Below, piece after piece: positions 1 through 13,000 of a DNA stretch of 64,000 nucleotides. The notes under the pieces were generated by a model. The model did not search any database. It saw nothing but the letters and a program-made list of their open reading frames with translations, and was not told the origin of the DNA. Within the stretch, counting starts at the first letter, position 1; every line of letters begins with the position of its first letter. The position numbers and the translations under genes were made by a program. The stretch comes from Acanthochlamys bracteata (Eukaryota; Streptophyta; Magnoliopsida; Pandanales; Velloziaceae): contig CM034132.1 in the NCBI GenBank assembly GCA_019914995.1, forward strand, positions 2,501 to 66,500. Reading direction: 5' to 3'.

Positions 1-427
1 ACCCTAAACCCTAAAACCCTAAAACCCTAAACCCTAAACCCTAAACCCTAAACCCTAAACCCTAAACCCTAAAACCTAAAAAAACCTAAAACCCTAAACC
101 CTAAACCCTAAACCCTAAAACCCTAAACCCTAAACCCTAAACCCTAAACCCTAAACCCTAAAACCCTAAACCCTAAACCCTAAAAACCTAAAACCCTAAA
201 CCCTAAACCCTAAACCCTAAACCCTAAAAAACCTAAACCCTAAACCCTAAACCCTAAACCCTAAACCCTAAAACCCTAACCCTAAATAAACCCTAAACCC
301 CTAAAACCCTAAAAACCCTAAACCCTAAAACCCTAAAAACCTAAAACCCTAAACCCTAAACCCTAAACCCTAAACCCTAAACCCTAAACCCTAAACCCTA
401 AACCCTAAACCCTAAACCCTAAACCCT
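1..427 (+). repeat. Telomere, plant-type (CCCTAAA)n
   Basis: The window starts with about 60 units of CCCTAAA. This is the C-rich strand of the Arabidopsis-type plant telomere, in the orientation expected at the left end of a chromosome. Variant units are scattered through the array: CCCTAAAA, CCTAAAAA, CCTAAAAAAA near 70-90, and a CCCTAAATAAA near 280-290. The array stops at about 427, where it runs into CATTCTAAATCTC and unique AT-rich sequence. No telomere-associated satellite follows. Confidence 0.97.
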
Positions 428-1460
428 ACATTCTAAATCTCAAACCCCAATATTTGGTTAAAAATTATTGTCGTTTACAATAACTAGAATCAAACAAATA
501 AATTTAACTATCAGAAAAGGATAAAGACTTTAATCTCGGCAAATATAAAGTAAGAAAATAGAAAGTACTCAAATCTTCATAGTAATTAGAAAAATAATTT
601 GCTAAAATTAATTTGTCGTATAATATACCCCCTCAAAAACACAGAATAAAAGATAAACTAAAACATAATTAAAAAAGTAACTAAAACTACATCAAATGGT
701 AATGAGATCTATGTCAAGAAATATCCAAATTTCTAATAAAAAAATGTCAAATCTTTTATTGCATAATGTAAAATATAATTTAAAGCTTCTTATATTTATT
801 TTCATATATTGCTATTGATTTTCAACATGATACATCCCAAAATATATTAGTGTGTCATGACAGTAATTTTATAAACTATAATTTTCTGGTCACTATATCA
901 ATCGCTGGACTACTCTAAGGGTTTGGTGTATCCTCTTATGGGCATTTGTATATGTATTTAGACCTAGTCAATGACATGGTCCAATCCGTATTATTTTACG
1001 TTTGTATTTTTGAATTCTCATTACTATCATTTTGTGAAATTTTTTGTATACAGCGTCTCCTTGATTGAGCCTTACATCCATGGTGGTCTCATCATCCCCA
1101 ACCAAATGAGGGACCAATCAATTGTGTTGGAAGCAAGCAAGAAATCTAAATTAAGAATAGTACTAACTTACTTCTCCTACTTGATATAAATCAAAATTCC
1201 TCCTCATACAAGCAATTTGTGCGTGTTACAACACACTCAAAAATGCTGGAGTAACTCATCCAAAAATATAAGCAATCATGCAGGGAGATCATTTACAATG
1301 TTCCAGGAGATTATTAATGTCAGCTTTGCCTCTCTAAACATGAGCAAACTCTCTTAAGTGAATCTCACAACAATAAAAGCTGTTTACAGAGTAAACAAAG
1401 CATGACACCGTAATTTGCTTCGGTTTCAATTGTTTTGACAGCTTTTTAAAAAATGATGTC
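428..1460. other. Subtelomeric AT-rich sequence, no gene seen
   Basis: This stretch follows the telomere directly and is strongly AT-rich with many poly-A and poly-T runs. No open frame resembles a known protein. I see no satellite array and no recognisable transposon ends. Confidence 0.6.
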
Positions 1461-1673
1461 TTAATGGATTACAACTATGTTGGTGTATATTGTTTCCATG
1501 TCCTTTCTAGTTAGGCACATTGAATCTGTAAACATAAAACTCTTGCGAACAACTTCAAGCTCTATGCCAGCAGTACAATGCAAAGCAACATAGAGAGCTA
1601 AATAAGATGCAAAATTCATCAGCCAAATAACCAATTGGATAAAACCCCCAGGAGCTAACACCTTCAGAGCCAA
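1461..1673 (-). other. Open frame with a hydrophobic stretch, possible exon of an unidentified gene
   Basis: A 70-codon frame is open on the minus strand while the other two frames of that strand carry stops. Residues about 9-35 are hydrophobic (FIQLVIWLMNFASYLALYVA), as in a membrane segment. I do not recognise the family. It could be the last exon of a gene whose other pieces lie at 2678-2968 and 8164-8418, but I see no continuous splice path between them. It may equally be chance. Confidence 0.2.
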
Positions 1674-2677
1674 ACGTTGTACTATAATTTAAGTTTTTTG
1701 AACTGACAACTTCATATATAGATTCCCTCTCAATGCTTGACTACCTGACAGCAACGACTCGTCAGAGCCAAACACCTTCTAACCTGAAAGGATTAAGAAT
1801 CATCCCAAAAGAATAGGGAGGAATATCACCTAGAAACGATAGAACGTGTGCTTCGTTAGATCCTTGGAACCCATCATGGAAATCTAAGCACGTAAATGGG
1901 CAAAGAAGCGTGTTTCACCAAGAAGCTGCTGCATTTGCAGCCTAGAATAAGGTAATTAAGGAGGAGACTTAAAAAGTGATGGCCGTGATGTAAAAAGATT
2001 ATCAAACAGACATGTCAACCGAAAAAGTAGCAAGAGATCTCTGTACAAGTAAACTGATATAATGTTACTTAAAGCACTGATTTCATGAGCAACATTAAGC
2101 AAAACGCATGAAATAATACGTCATGACCTTAAGGATAATTAAACTTGTGGCTTTCTGAATGGCATGGAGTACTCCATACACCTATTACTCTACTGATCAA
2201 CTTCAAAGAAACTAAATAGGAGGTTATACCTGACCAACTTCATGCAAGCATGAGTTGGAGATGAATTCCCAAAATAAAAAACTTAAATAAAAAAACCTTT
2301 AAAAAAACACTAGCATCAAAGCCATACATAAATCTAGATAAGGAGTTGTACTCCAGAATTGCCAGTGGGTCTATAGCTAACAAGTCAAACCATTTCTAGT
2401 TGTGTCTGAATCGCAACTCAAACATACATAAAAGACCAGCTAAAGCAAAAGAATAAAGAATCATTTGCTACAACAATATCTATGGTGACATCGGCAAGGC
2501 CTTTTAGTCAAATAATGGGTGATTACATTTACACGTCACCCTCTTGATCAGGCTCAAGAGAAACTCAATCAACAGAAATAAACACAGCGCCGATGTTGTA
2601 ATCCTCTTTGGTTGATGTTTCAAAAACAATGCACGCTTTTGTTGGGAAATACACCATGGCTCTGCCCTTTTAGAAAC

Positions 2678-2968
2678 CTATCTGTCAAAAAACTCACAAG
2701 CATATGAATGAGCTAGAAGAAAGACAAAAACAGTAGGTCCTAGATAAGTACCAGTAGGAGGAAAAGCATCTCTCCTGCCGAAACACACTCCACTGTCAGA
2801 GAAAGAGATTGAAGCTGTGACAGTGAATGACCACCCGGCTATGAAATCCTCAGTTAAACAAGGTTCAAATGCTACTCTGACTATATATCGAAAACCAAAT
2901 GACACAATCTGGCCTCTGCAGAACACAGCTCCAAGAATTTGAAATATATTAAGTCCTCTAGTATCCAA
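2678..2968 (-). other. Probable eroded exon of an unidentified protein, minus strand
   Basis: A minus-strand frame of about 97 codons looks protein-like rather than low-complexity, for example CLTEDFIAGWSFTVTASISF. It is preceded by a plausible acceptor (CCACAG) near 2975 and ends in a stop. Just beyond, in another frame, a second protein-like stretch reads VYFPTKACIVFETSTKED. That hints at a frame break or an unrecognised intron. Family unknown. Confidence 0.3.
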
Positions 2969-3138
2969 TACCTGTGGAGGTACCTATTTATACATCACCA
3001 GAATTTTGAAAAGTTAGGATCCAACATTACAATAACTAATCAGCTAAACTTTTTTTTTAAGTATTTGATAGGCAGTCAATTTTCAGCAAAATGCGTTGAA
3101 GTAATGCAAGCTAAAACCTGATTTCAAAGAACAAAGAA

Positions 3139-3399
3139 GGCTGCGTTTGGCATAGCATTTCAAACGCAGCTTATCCACTTTTTCTCATTTCACATTTTTC
3201 AATACATATTTTATAAATATATAAAAAATTGTTTAAAAATTTAAAAAATATAGAAAAATTCTACGGAATGAGATCTTTTTATTGCAATATTTTATTATTT
3301 TTTTGAAAGTAAAAAAAATATAACTTTTTTTTCAAAAAAGACAAAAATACCGTTCATTTCAAAAAAACTTCATTTCATAAGCACTACCAAACGCACCCG
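3139..3399 (+). mobile_element. Short inverted-repeat element (MITE-like), copy 1
   Basis: The element is about 260 bases, very AT-rich inside and non-coding. It begins GGCTGCGTTTGG and ends CCAAACGCACCC, which are imperfect terminal inverted repeats sharing GCGTTTGG. Directly inside the left end is a perfect 9-base hairpin: CTGCGTTTG, an 11-base loop, then CAAACGCAG. GAAG occurs on both flanks and may be a target duplication, but this is uncertain. A second copy of the left end, inverted, lies at 57588-57618. Superfamily not determined. Confidence 0.65.
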
Positions 3400-6300
3400 A
3401 AGCTGCTTCCAGAAAAGCACACCTCTGCTGGAGATTATTCATCCATTTAACTAAAAAACAAAACACATAACAAAATAAATAAAATAAAATAAAATAAAAA
3501 TGTTTGTTGTAGACAAATATGGACACATGGAAGGAATATTAGATACCTAAAATAAACAAGGGAAACTACCAGCTAAAGCACGCTGTAGGATTCACTTGCT
3601 CAAAGACATACGCCATCAATTCCAATCTCTTTAATGTTTAGAAGAAGCAATACCACCACTTTATAGATGAAATAAATCAAAGAATAAATATTTGTTCAAA
3701 AAATAAAATCTTCTTGGAACTATCCATATCATGTTCATCCTTCAGAACAGTATCACATCCCATATTTGATGAAATAAGATGAATTCAGAAGATAGTTTGT
3801 AATAAGTAATTATCTTGATTGAGAGAAAGAAATTAAAAAAAAAACATTGCATGTACAAGGAGAGTAGAATAGAGCTACTATTAATGAATTGATTAATTAA
3901 CTGATCTATTGATGAGCTTCTGCTGGCCCAAAAAGTTAATGGACTTTCTTTCTTTGCCCAAACTTTCTGGCCATCTTCTGGCCTACGAATTAAACGAATC
4001 CTTTCTGGCCTACAATAACTGGACTTCCTTCTGGACCACTAAGTAACGGGCCTCATTTCTGTCCCATTAATTACTGACATATTTCTAGGTAATAGGATGC
4101 TTCTGGCCACGAATTAGTGGGCTTCTTTGTGGTCATCAGCTGAAGGGCCTGCTGTTGGGACATCAGCAACATTTCCCAACTAACGATGCTCCTTTTTCTT
4201 TTTTTCTTTTCTCTCCTTTAGTTACAATTCTATTCATTTCAAAACACAATTTAGGAGATATTTGAAAATGCTTATTGAAAAAAAACTTCTCCAAAAAAAA
4301 AAAGTATTTTAAAATTTTTTGAAAAATAAACACTATTTTTTTAATTCAAAAAAATTAATAAAAATAACTAATAAAAAAATTTCACGACATAAAATTTTTC
4401 TACACTTTTAAAATTTTTTTTTAAATTCTATAAAACATTCTAAAAGCTTTATTAAAAAATTTGAAAGAAAAACTCTCCCAAACATCTTTTTTGATACAAT
4501 CTTGTGTCTTTATAACATTTAAAAATCTCCAAAACAAATAAACAAGTAAATACATGAGAGCAAAGAAGAATAACAGAAGTAGAAAAAAATATATAAATCA
4601 ATCTAGAATAAGAAATACTAAGTACCATTCACCTGCAATTGCATGTTGAAGAACAGTATAAATACTTTATATGTATATTCTATAAACAAATCCACTTGTA
4701 AAACATATCCTTTAGTTTCCAACAAATTTAAACTTGGTATATACACATTTCAATATGTTAACAAATTTACATAAAATTGGAATTAGCTTTTACAGATTTG
4801 ACATGAAATTGGAATTGCAATGCAAAAATGCAGATCACATACACGCACACAAAATTTCAAAAAAAAAATGTGGTTGGATGGAAATGAGACTACTAGACGG
4901 AAAAGAAAAGCGAAGAGGATAGCGAAGAGAAAAATTCTCTCTCATACTCCACTGCCTACATATTCCATTGGTACCGTAGGGTGAGCCAAGACTTTCTAAA
5001 GGGAGTCGGATTCCCTCTTGTTATACGTCAACTTCAAGAATCAACAAATCCCAAACCTTTTCATAATAATATAATCAATCACACGTACACCTCCTATACC
5101 AAATTGCTTTCACTTTTCTTTCTTCATCATTATTGTTCAACAATTTCATTAGAAATCCTTTACAATTCCTCTATTAGTTACATTCTTTTCTAAAATCTTT
5201 AACACCTGAAACTTACTAAGACCCTTTGTAGCAGCATATGCCAGACAAATAATTCCATAAAACCTTTTAATCTAATGAACTATTATACCAAAAACATCAG
5301 TACTAAACTTTTAGATCACATTCCAAACTTGTTTTCGTTTTTTTCCTACTTTTACTTACAATATCCACAAGATTCAAACCTCTTCATGAATCCAATATAC
5401 AAGTATAACTAAGGCATTCTTGACAACGAAACCTACGCACAAGTAAATTTTTAATTTTCAACCAAATTCCCATAATGAATCTAACAAAAAAATAACCTTA
5501 TTAAATATCAAAAATACTAATTAAAATATAAAATTCTAGATAATACTAAAAATTATTTGTCTTTCTTTCTTTAGAGATGGTAACAAATTGTTACCAGTAC
5601 CTACCTCCAACTCCCAATACTAATATCAAGGCTCAATCCCATGGGAATCAAACCACAGTAGTTCGACCGACACCACATGCAAGCACACAACATGACCTAT
5701 GCACAAGCATATACACATGCACACACATGCTTTAGTTAAAATTTTACAACAGATTTATACTTTAAACAATAAATGTAATATTATTAACACTAAAGACAGT
5801 CATAAAAATAGTGATACTAATATATTGCTTTTGAAAAATACATAAAAAAATAATGATGCAAATAAAATAAAAGTAAATACATAAGGGGCTTAAGAAAATG
5901 AATGTTTTATAACTTCTCTCTTTTTCATCTTATTTTTACTAAAAAAGTAAAAAAACTTTGTTATTTTATCAAATTGAAGTTATACTATAATTAACAAAAT
6001 TTTGTATACTATTAATATATTTTATTTATTGGGCGAATGCCTGAGCCCATTTAATCTTGAACATCCCGTCCTCCGTATTCCGAAGCCTCAAAATGAAATA
6101 TATTAATAGTATAAAAAATATATGTTAATAATAATATTACTTCACTTGAATAAAAAATAAAAATTTTACTAGTTTAGTTTAAAAAAAGACAAAAGAAAAA
6201 AGAAATTACGAACACTCATCCGAGCTCGTAGCCCTATTAAAACCCACCTAAGAATAAGTTGTGGGATACTCACCTGCACTTGGTATCAAGACCAATTTCA

Positions 6301-8163
6301 CTTACCCATATACCTCGCAGATTTACATGCAATATATAAAATTCACCAAAATCACACACGCCAATAGAATCTGCAAACAACAACATTAACGCATTTAGTC
6401 TTGCTTCACAACTTCAAAAATTAAGATAATCATTCTAATTAAGATAATCATCCTCCTACTGCATCAATCATGTCAATTAAAATTACAACTCATCATAATT
6501 AAGGTATTTACCCTTATAATTTATCAATCATGCCGTTGTAAACAACAGAAAATAGATAAGCAAAATGATTCAATCAAAACAACAAAGTTTGAAGTCCAAG
6601 TTGCTTGAAGAAACAATACCAAAACTATTCCCCTAAAAACAAAAGGAAAACAAAAGTACTACACCTCCGCAGTTCGAAATCTACTTGCTTGTTTCTATGT
6701 GGAAACAAAACTATATAAGAAATAAATTAAAAAGGAAGTGCATCACTTAAGACTAGACCTCAATCCAATGTTACTTCGAAAAGTGCCATACTGCCATGTT
6801 TCAACTACAGTGGAAGCACATTCAACTTCTCTAACAAGATAATTATGATTTTACTAATTACTAACGACATTATTTGATATGTTCATCTTGTGTCTAAACA
6901 TAAACAACATGAACATCACCAACTCCCAATACCTAAGCACATCCTCTTGATAGCATGACAAGAAAAAAATTCTAGAAGTTAGCCCAAACATAAGGCCAAA
7001 ATCCTACCTCAGGTATTGTCCATAATATCCATCACAAACACCTCATGTCTTACAAACATATGTGTTTCCGTGACCTGAAAGGGTAGTTAATGGCCAGAAG
7101 TCTTAATCCTTTTTCCAAACAAATTGCCTGCAATAAGGAACTAGTAGTGTCACTAAGATAAAAGGAAGAGGGAAAAAAGCACCTAAGTAATGAAAAGGCT
7201 GGTAACATATGGTAATAACATCCTGAACTATCATGATATTGAAACTAGAGAAATCTGACCCCTGTTATAATAAACAGAAGCCACAACTAGTTTCATTCCA
7301 TTATTTCCATGGAGCATGAACTGTACATCAAGAACTTATGCATGTTAAGACAAACTAACAGGGAAGTAATAAATCTGTAGTAAGAAGCATATCAAGCACA
7401 AAAGCTGATAGTATGGTGCTTGAATTGAACATAGACAAAACCATCATTTTAGATATAAAAGAACTGATGCCTTCTTGTTCTTATTTGTTCAAATTCAAAG
7501 CTAAATGAGCATCACCTATTATTAAAAGATGCAACAGATAAGTAAGGTGCAACATCAAAAAAGTGAGGGTGAAAAAATGGAAGAAGAAGAAGAAGAAGAA
7601 GAAGATGTTAACCACTCAAGCATGAAAACCCATTGAGTTGTGCTACCTAGAGTAGAGTTTCATCACTACTACAACTTTGTTTTTATCTCATTAAAAGAAA
7701 AGTCTCTTCCTGCATCTTCAAACTCATGCATAGCAACCCATTGATGCACCTGTTAGTAGAAAAGCATTGACAATGCAAACAAAAGCCCCAAAAAATAAAA
7801 GGAAACAAAAATGTGTGACGTCTACATTCTTATATCAAGTACTGAGATCTCAAAACTATGCAAGTACCGTATCAACCGATATAAGGTACAATGAAATTTC
7901 TCCGTGCAACTTAACTGATAAATTTTTTTAAATGCTCACACAATTCTAAAAACTACCTCAGCAGAAAAAAAGTTCACAACTCTTCTTGGATCGCCAATAT
8001 GTGAGGAGCACGTATATAATAACCCAATGAACCATACTGCAGATAATTTTTTGAAACTAAGCAAATTTTGAAACACCATGCATCCAAGTAATCACAGGTC
8101 CTAGGTCCTATAGAATTATAAATGAGCAATTAGAGTTGTCCAACAGTGTGATTATTAATTACC
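3400..8163. other. AT-rich intergenic or intronic stretch, no gene recognised
   Basis: About 4.8 kb with no recognisable coding frame and many homopolymer A/T runs. Around 3910-4170 a short phrase containing CTTCTGGCC recurs with variations (fragmented low-order repeat). It could be introns of the minus-strand gene suggested by 2678-2968 and 8164-8418, or plain subtelomeric intergenic DNA. An AT-rich block at 4250-4510 and a repeat-like block at 5580-6310 look like old transposon debris that I could not classify. Confidence 0.4.
7580..7615 (+). repeat. GAA microsatellite
   Basis: About 11 perfect tandem GAA/AAG units in non-coding sequence. Confidence 0.9.
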
Positions 8164-8418
8164 TCAAGTAAAGGCATCAACGACTTGGCTGGATCATCAG
8201 AAAATGATAGGGTAAAGAGAGATCAAACAGCAAGCGAGCATCCAGTTGAGTACATAAAACGCAGTCATGTATCTGTCTTGACAAACAACAAACGTCAAAA
8301 GACGGATGAACAAGACCAGTACCAACAATGGAGGACCTGCGCTTAAAAACAAGTCGATCCATTTTTTCTCATCCTTTTTATCAAGGTCTCGCAGTGGATC
8401 AACTTCTGAACCAGCTCC
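8164..8418 (-). other. Probable exon encoding a membrane protein segment, family unknown
   Basis: Reading on the minus strand from an acceptor (TTGACAG) at about 8419, the frame gives a charged run with DLDKKDEKKW and then two hydrophobic stretches (AGPPLLVLVLFIRLLTFVV and AFYVLNWMLACCLISLYPI). A 1-base frame change then leads to SDDPAKSLMPLLE and a good donor (GAG|GTAATT) at about 8163. The order acceptor, membrane segments, donor suggests a real or recently broken exon. A GC-richer block at 8600-8960 upstream could be its 5' region, with an ATG at 8623. I do not recognise the family. Confidence 0.35.
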
Positions 8419-9262
8419 CTGTCAAGTTTACAAAGCCCAAAAGATTCAGTAAATATTGCTCGCACACCTTCACCTCAGAAAGTAGAAACTGAATGGTATG
8501 AAAGGACGGTAAACATGATCCGTTATCCGTTTGGGATTGATTTTTGAGATAAGATATGGTCAGGTAGAGCAACGATGAAAGATATGGCAGTGCTGACGAA
8601 GGAGATTTCACTTCTCTCGGCATGATCCGCGAAGCAGATCCGGTGCTGGTGGGGGAGATCCTTTTGAGAACAGTAGCAGAGAAAAGAGTATGTGAATCGG
8701 TAGGTAGAGATGCCTTGACCGCCCCGCGGGAGCAGGAAGAAGGAGAGAACTGCAGCAGCAGCTTGAAGAGAAGAAAATAGAAACAGATGAGAGATAAGGA
8801 ATTAGACAGAGAAATAGAACTCGATAGAAGAAGTATATAGGTGGAGGGAAGATTCTATTTTGAATGAAAATTTGCTGAGAAAGATCAGCGGGGGAGAATT
8901 CTTTTGCGCGGGAGATCGAAAATTTTTGGCCGGCGAGGCGAGCGAGCGACAAAGGATGAGCCGGCTGGCGGGTAACTCGACTGAGACTCTACAACTTACA
9001 AATTTTCTTTGCAAAATGACTCCTGCATTCTTCTCTTTTGTATGTACGATATAGTAATTATTCGGTTCGACCTTTGCGTCATTTGCGCATAATTCAAATG
9101 GGATATAAATGACGATTGTTTGTAGCAATAGATTAACTATTTGCGATAGAAATTCGTCAAGTTCTTGAAGACAAATATGGATCATATAAAGCAGAGTCGC
9201 TAGTGACCTGACGTGTATATATTGGATAATGAACTAAATTAAAACCAAAGTCTACAAAACAG

Positions 9263-9288
9263 TATATATAATATATATATATATATAA
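9263..9288 (+). repeat. AT dinucleotide repeat
   Basis: A near-perfect TA/AT run of about 26 bases in intergenic sequence. Confidence 0.9.
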
Positions 9289-9397
9289 TCGGAACTAGCC
9301 TGTGGAGCAATTGTTTTTCTCTTGTGAACTACTGGTACAAGATCAGATAAAAAGCATCAACATGTTTTATATGCGCCTGATGATGACCATGGTTTCT

Positions 9398-9586
9398 CCA
9401 GAAGTATTTTGAAGTAAGATTGTCAGAAACATTTAGATTGCCGAATCCTTTGTTTCCCAGTGTATGTGCACCAGATAATTTTACAATTTCTTGCGTCCTA
9501 TTGACATTAAGAGAAACGATTTGCTTAATGATAACAAAATGATTGGACCACGGTAACATTAACGACGACACATCTGGTGTATCCAT
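9398..9586 (-). pseudogene. Relic of an ascorbate peroxidase-related (APX6/APX-R type) gene
   Basis: A 63-codon stretch on the minus strand carries the heme-peroxidase proximal motif as QEIVKLSGAHTLG. It is followed by NKGFGN, which resembles the (S/N/G)KGFG(S/N) sequence that, from memory, marks the plant APX6/APX-R family rather than classical ascorbate peroxidases or class III enzymes. The part before the motif (MDTPDVSSLMLPWSN) fits loosely to the same family. No exon for the distal histidine and no convincing C-terminal part is visible nearby, so this is one surviving exon. It lies downstream of the metallophosphoesterase gene on the same strand. A class III peroxidase origin is the alternative. 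Confidence 0.55.
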
Positions 9587-10039
9587 CTCGAAATAGCAGA
9601 ACTTGTTGGATAACGAGAGCTGAATTTCAGTGCACTCTTGCATTTCAAGTATGAAATATCCAGGTCACATGTTTGATGTTTCGTTCCGTAAAGGCTTCCA
9701 TTTTAAAGCAATATATATATAGATATATATCACAGAAGATGAATGAATACATGACGAAAATTTCACGGAGGAGAACTTTCAGCTGATGCTTACTTCTTTC
9801 CTAAATAAAGATTCGTTACTAAAAGTGACAATAATAACTCAACGGGGTTCCGTGCAACTTCCTCACGTGTTACAATTGAAAAGCGCATTACACCTGACTT
9901 CATCAATGATACGTTTGAAGACTTGCATGCGACAACAATCTCGTAGAGAACCCATGTCGTAAGGACAGGGCTTTTGATTACAAAAAAACTCATCTCTCTC
10001 TACTATATCCATGGTGGGGAGATAGCATCCGAAAGAATG

Positions 10040-13000
10040 CTAAACCCAGTCCTTGAACAACAACATTATGTACAAAGGTATGTTAACAGCAGCAATAACC
10101 ATAACTGCCCGAACAATCCGTATCAACCGTAAAATTATTGCTCTTGATGTTGATCTATTTGATACACCGAATCTTCCAGCACCTTCTGACTTTATATCAG
10201 CACCCATCTCCAACATGAATGAACTTTCTAGCTGTTGGTCTTGTTCAGCCTGCCTTTTAGCAGTTGGCCGAGCCACCACATTACCCCTGCTTCACAAACA
10301 AGAAACGCTGACATAAACACAAAGTGGAAGATGAAAAAAGAGCACATATACAACACAATAGTGCAGGTTGGTCAATTAGCAGACCTTCCTACTATTCCTC
10401 TATCAGACTTCACGTCAGAGCCCATTGTTGGCATTTTCTTCACAAGATGCATTGATCCTTCAGCATCCCATACCATTTCAAATTCATAGTTAGCCTCTTC
10501 ATCCTTTTCTTTTGTGGTTCTGAACAAGTTGCTTCTAGCTGTTCCAATAAAGCTGATAATGTGACTGCTAATGGGAAAACCATTCTTTGGCCAAATTATC
10601 AACAAGAACAGACTCAACAGAAACAAAGTGAGATACCTGTGAATTTCAATTGCAAAGTGTAACTGGAGGCTTTTAAGCAATTCAAAAGTATACTAACTTG
10701 CTCGATGTCTTAACTCTTAAGTAGTGACCCTACCATATGTAGATGTGGGTCTGCATTGGAAGGAAACATACGTGTGTAGCAACCTCAACACCTTGGTCAG
10801 TTGCATCAGAAGATATTGGAAATGATGCAGACAACAGCATGAATGATGGGTACAGATTTCCCTGTTGCCAGCTCACTGTTCCAAGAGTTTGCTGCATTCA
10901 TACTAATATACTATCAGTGACGTAGAAATCATCAACCAAGCTTCATTACTAACTACTAAGGCAATTTTACCTCTTTCACGGGCCCATCAGGTGTAGAGTG
11001 CATAATTGTACATTGATCATGATCATGACCGGATAAAACAAGTACCTACAAAGGATAAAACCTCATATTTCAAGAACTACATTCTAAATATAATCCTAGA
11101 GCCAAATGCAAGCATGAACAAGCTTACGGGTTTAATCAAATTCAGTAAAATGTCCGATGTTTCCTTACTGAGGTAATTCTGATACCTGCAATGACAAAGG
11201 CCTGATATTCAAAACACTTATCTACACCAACTACGCGAAGAGCCATGACACGCTTCAAGAAGGAAAGAACGTTTCTCAAAGGTAACATATTTTCCTAAAC
11301 AGTGAGGTAACATAAAGAGACATGTCGCACAGTAAATGTTGGCTTCATCTTCTCTCAGTCTAAAATGCAGGATTTCAGCTAACATCTGTTTCCATTAAAT
11401 CCTTGGTTTTTTTAGAAAGAATGTTTATAGCATACGTTTTAAATAAAAAAGAAGATAGTAAACATACAACTAAAGTAGGGCTTACTTTATTCCTTGATGA
11501 GGACCAAAACGTGAAACTCTCTGAATGAAGGTTCAAATTTGTCAGTCAGCCTTTGTTTTTCAAAACTGTGCAAACTTAGCAAAACTATCACCTATGCTAT
11601 TGAAAATTTCAAATTGCTCATGCTCAAAAAAAAAAAAAAAAACACTAACTTAGCCCAGAAAGGGTTTAAAACATGATAACAAAGTGTTGAGAACATACTT
11701 GATTGATAACTGGGGATGTACGTAAGGGTCCACAAGGAGATCCATCTGGGCGATAGAGTGGGATATGCGTCAACAAAATTCTTGGACATGTTGGTCCATC
11801 TGAAAGTATGGAAAGACTATACAGGTAAGTAAGCAAAAATAAAGTTACATTAGTAAATTCTCAAACATAGATTTTTCATACTCTTTGATATATTTCCTAC
11901 AAAGCTCCATGATGAAGACGTGTACAGAGCCTTCTTCGGCCCTGTATATTAAAAGTCAACAAGAGGACATTCAACAAATCGTTAGCTTATTCGTTAAAAT
12001 ATAGTTCATACGAGCAACACCAGCTAAGCTTCAGTACTGTGCAAACACAAATTTTAATGGCTATTAATGACAAGAGTTGAAAATAGAAACTAGCAAAAAT
12101 AGCACATGCATTAATCAGTATTGAATAGTTATTAGTTTGATATTATTTCCATGCAACACTAGTAGCATGACTTGACTCAAACAATTCATCCACTTCCACA
12201 ATCATGATCCTGTAAATTGGGCAACCAATTTACTTCCATGTAAACTGGCTTAAGGATTGCATCTCTCAATTGTAATAAAAGCTAATAACCACCAGCTGGC
12301 AATAATTTGTCAATGATTATGTCCTCAATAGGAATGTCCTCAACAGGTAATGATGAACAAATTCAATACCTAGTAAATGCTAACAATACTATAAAGGAGA
12401 CTGGTGAAATTAAAAAGAACTTTTAAGTGTACTGAAAAGTAAAAGTGGCTTTTTCTTGGCTTATTCGAGTATCATATGAAGTTTCCATTAACTTATTCAA
12501 TAAAAAATTACAACTCCATATCCATATAATGTAACCATCCTCTTGGGCCATTTAAGTAAAATGAACTAGCGATGAAATAGTTAACTACCATCAAGTGTCT
12601 GAGCATCAATCGCAACAAATTCAACCTTCCCAGCAGAGAATTTGTAGTTCCTCGATCCAAACTCTCTCTCAAAGCGGGTAATGACCTGTAGCAAAAAAGC
12701 TAAGAATTGTAGTTGATGTAGGTTTTTTCTCTAGAGAAAGTGAAGGACTAAACATTTGGAAGAAAAGTTTAGTTTTTTCTTTAGGCTATGAGTAATCGAG
12801 GTGACAAGTAAAAAACTTGCGAGAGATAAGGTTTGTTATTGGTGGAAAAGAAATACCTCGGGCTGGAGAGAATGTAAACCTGCATAGCCAATATCGTGAT
12901 TTCCAGAAAGATGATAAACGGGTACATTGTTTGGCTCAGTGAGAGTAAAGATGTGTCTGAAACGATTCAGTGATTGCTGCCACCTATTAAGATGCACAGC

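Noticed and set aside
5580-6310. Possible old LTR-type fragment, with a TGGTATCAAGACC stretch like a methionine-tRNA primer site
   Set aside because: No matching second repeat and no coding parts were seen; the resemblance is short and AT-rich sequence surrounds it.
10053-10489. Plus-strand open frames over the end of the metallophosphoesterase
   Set aside because: They are antisense to exons 12 and 13, which splice in phase and encode family-typical sequence.
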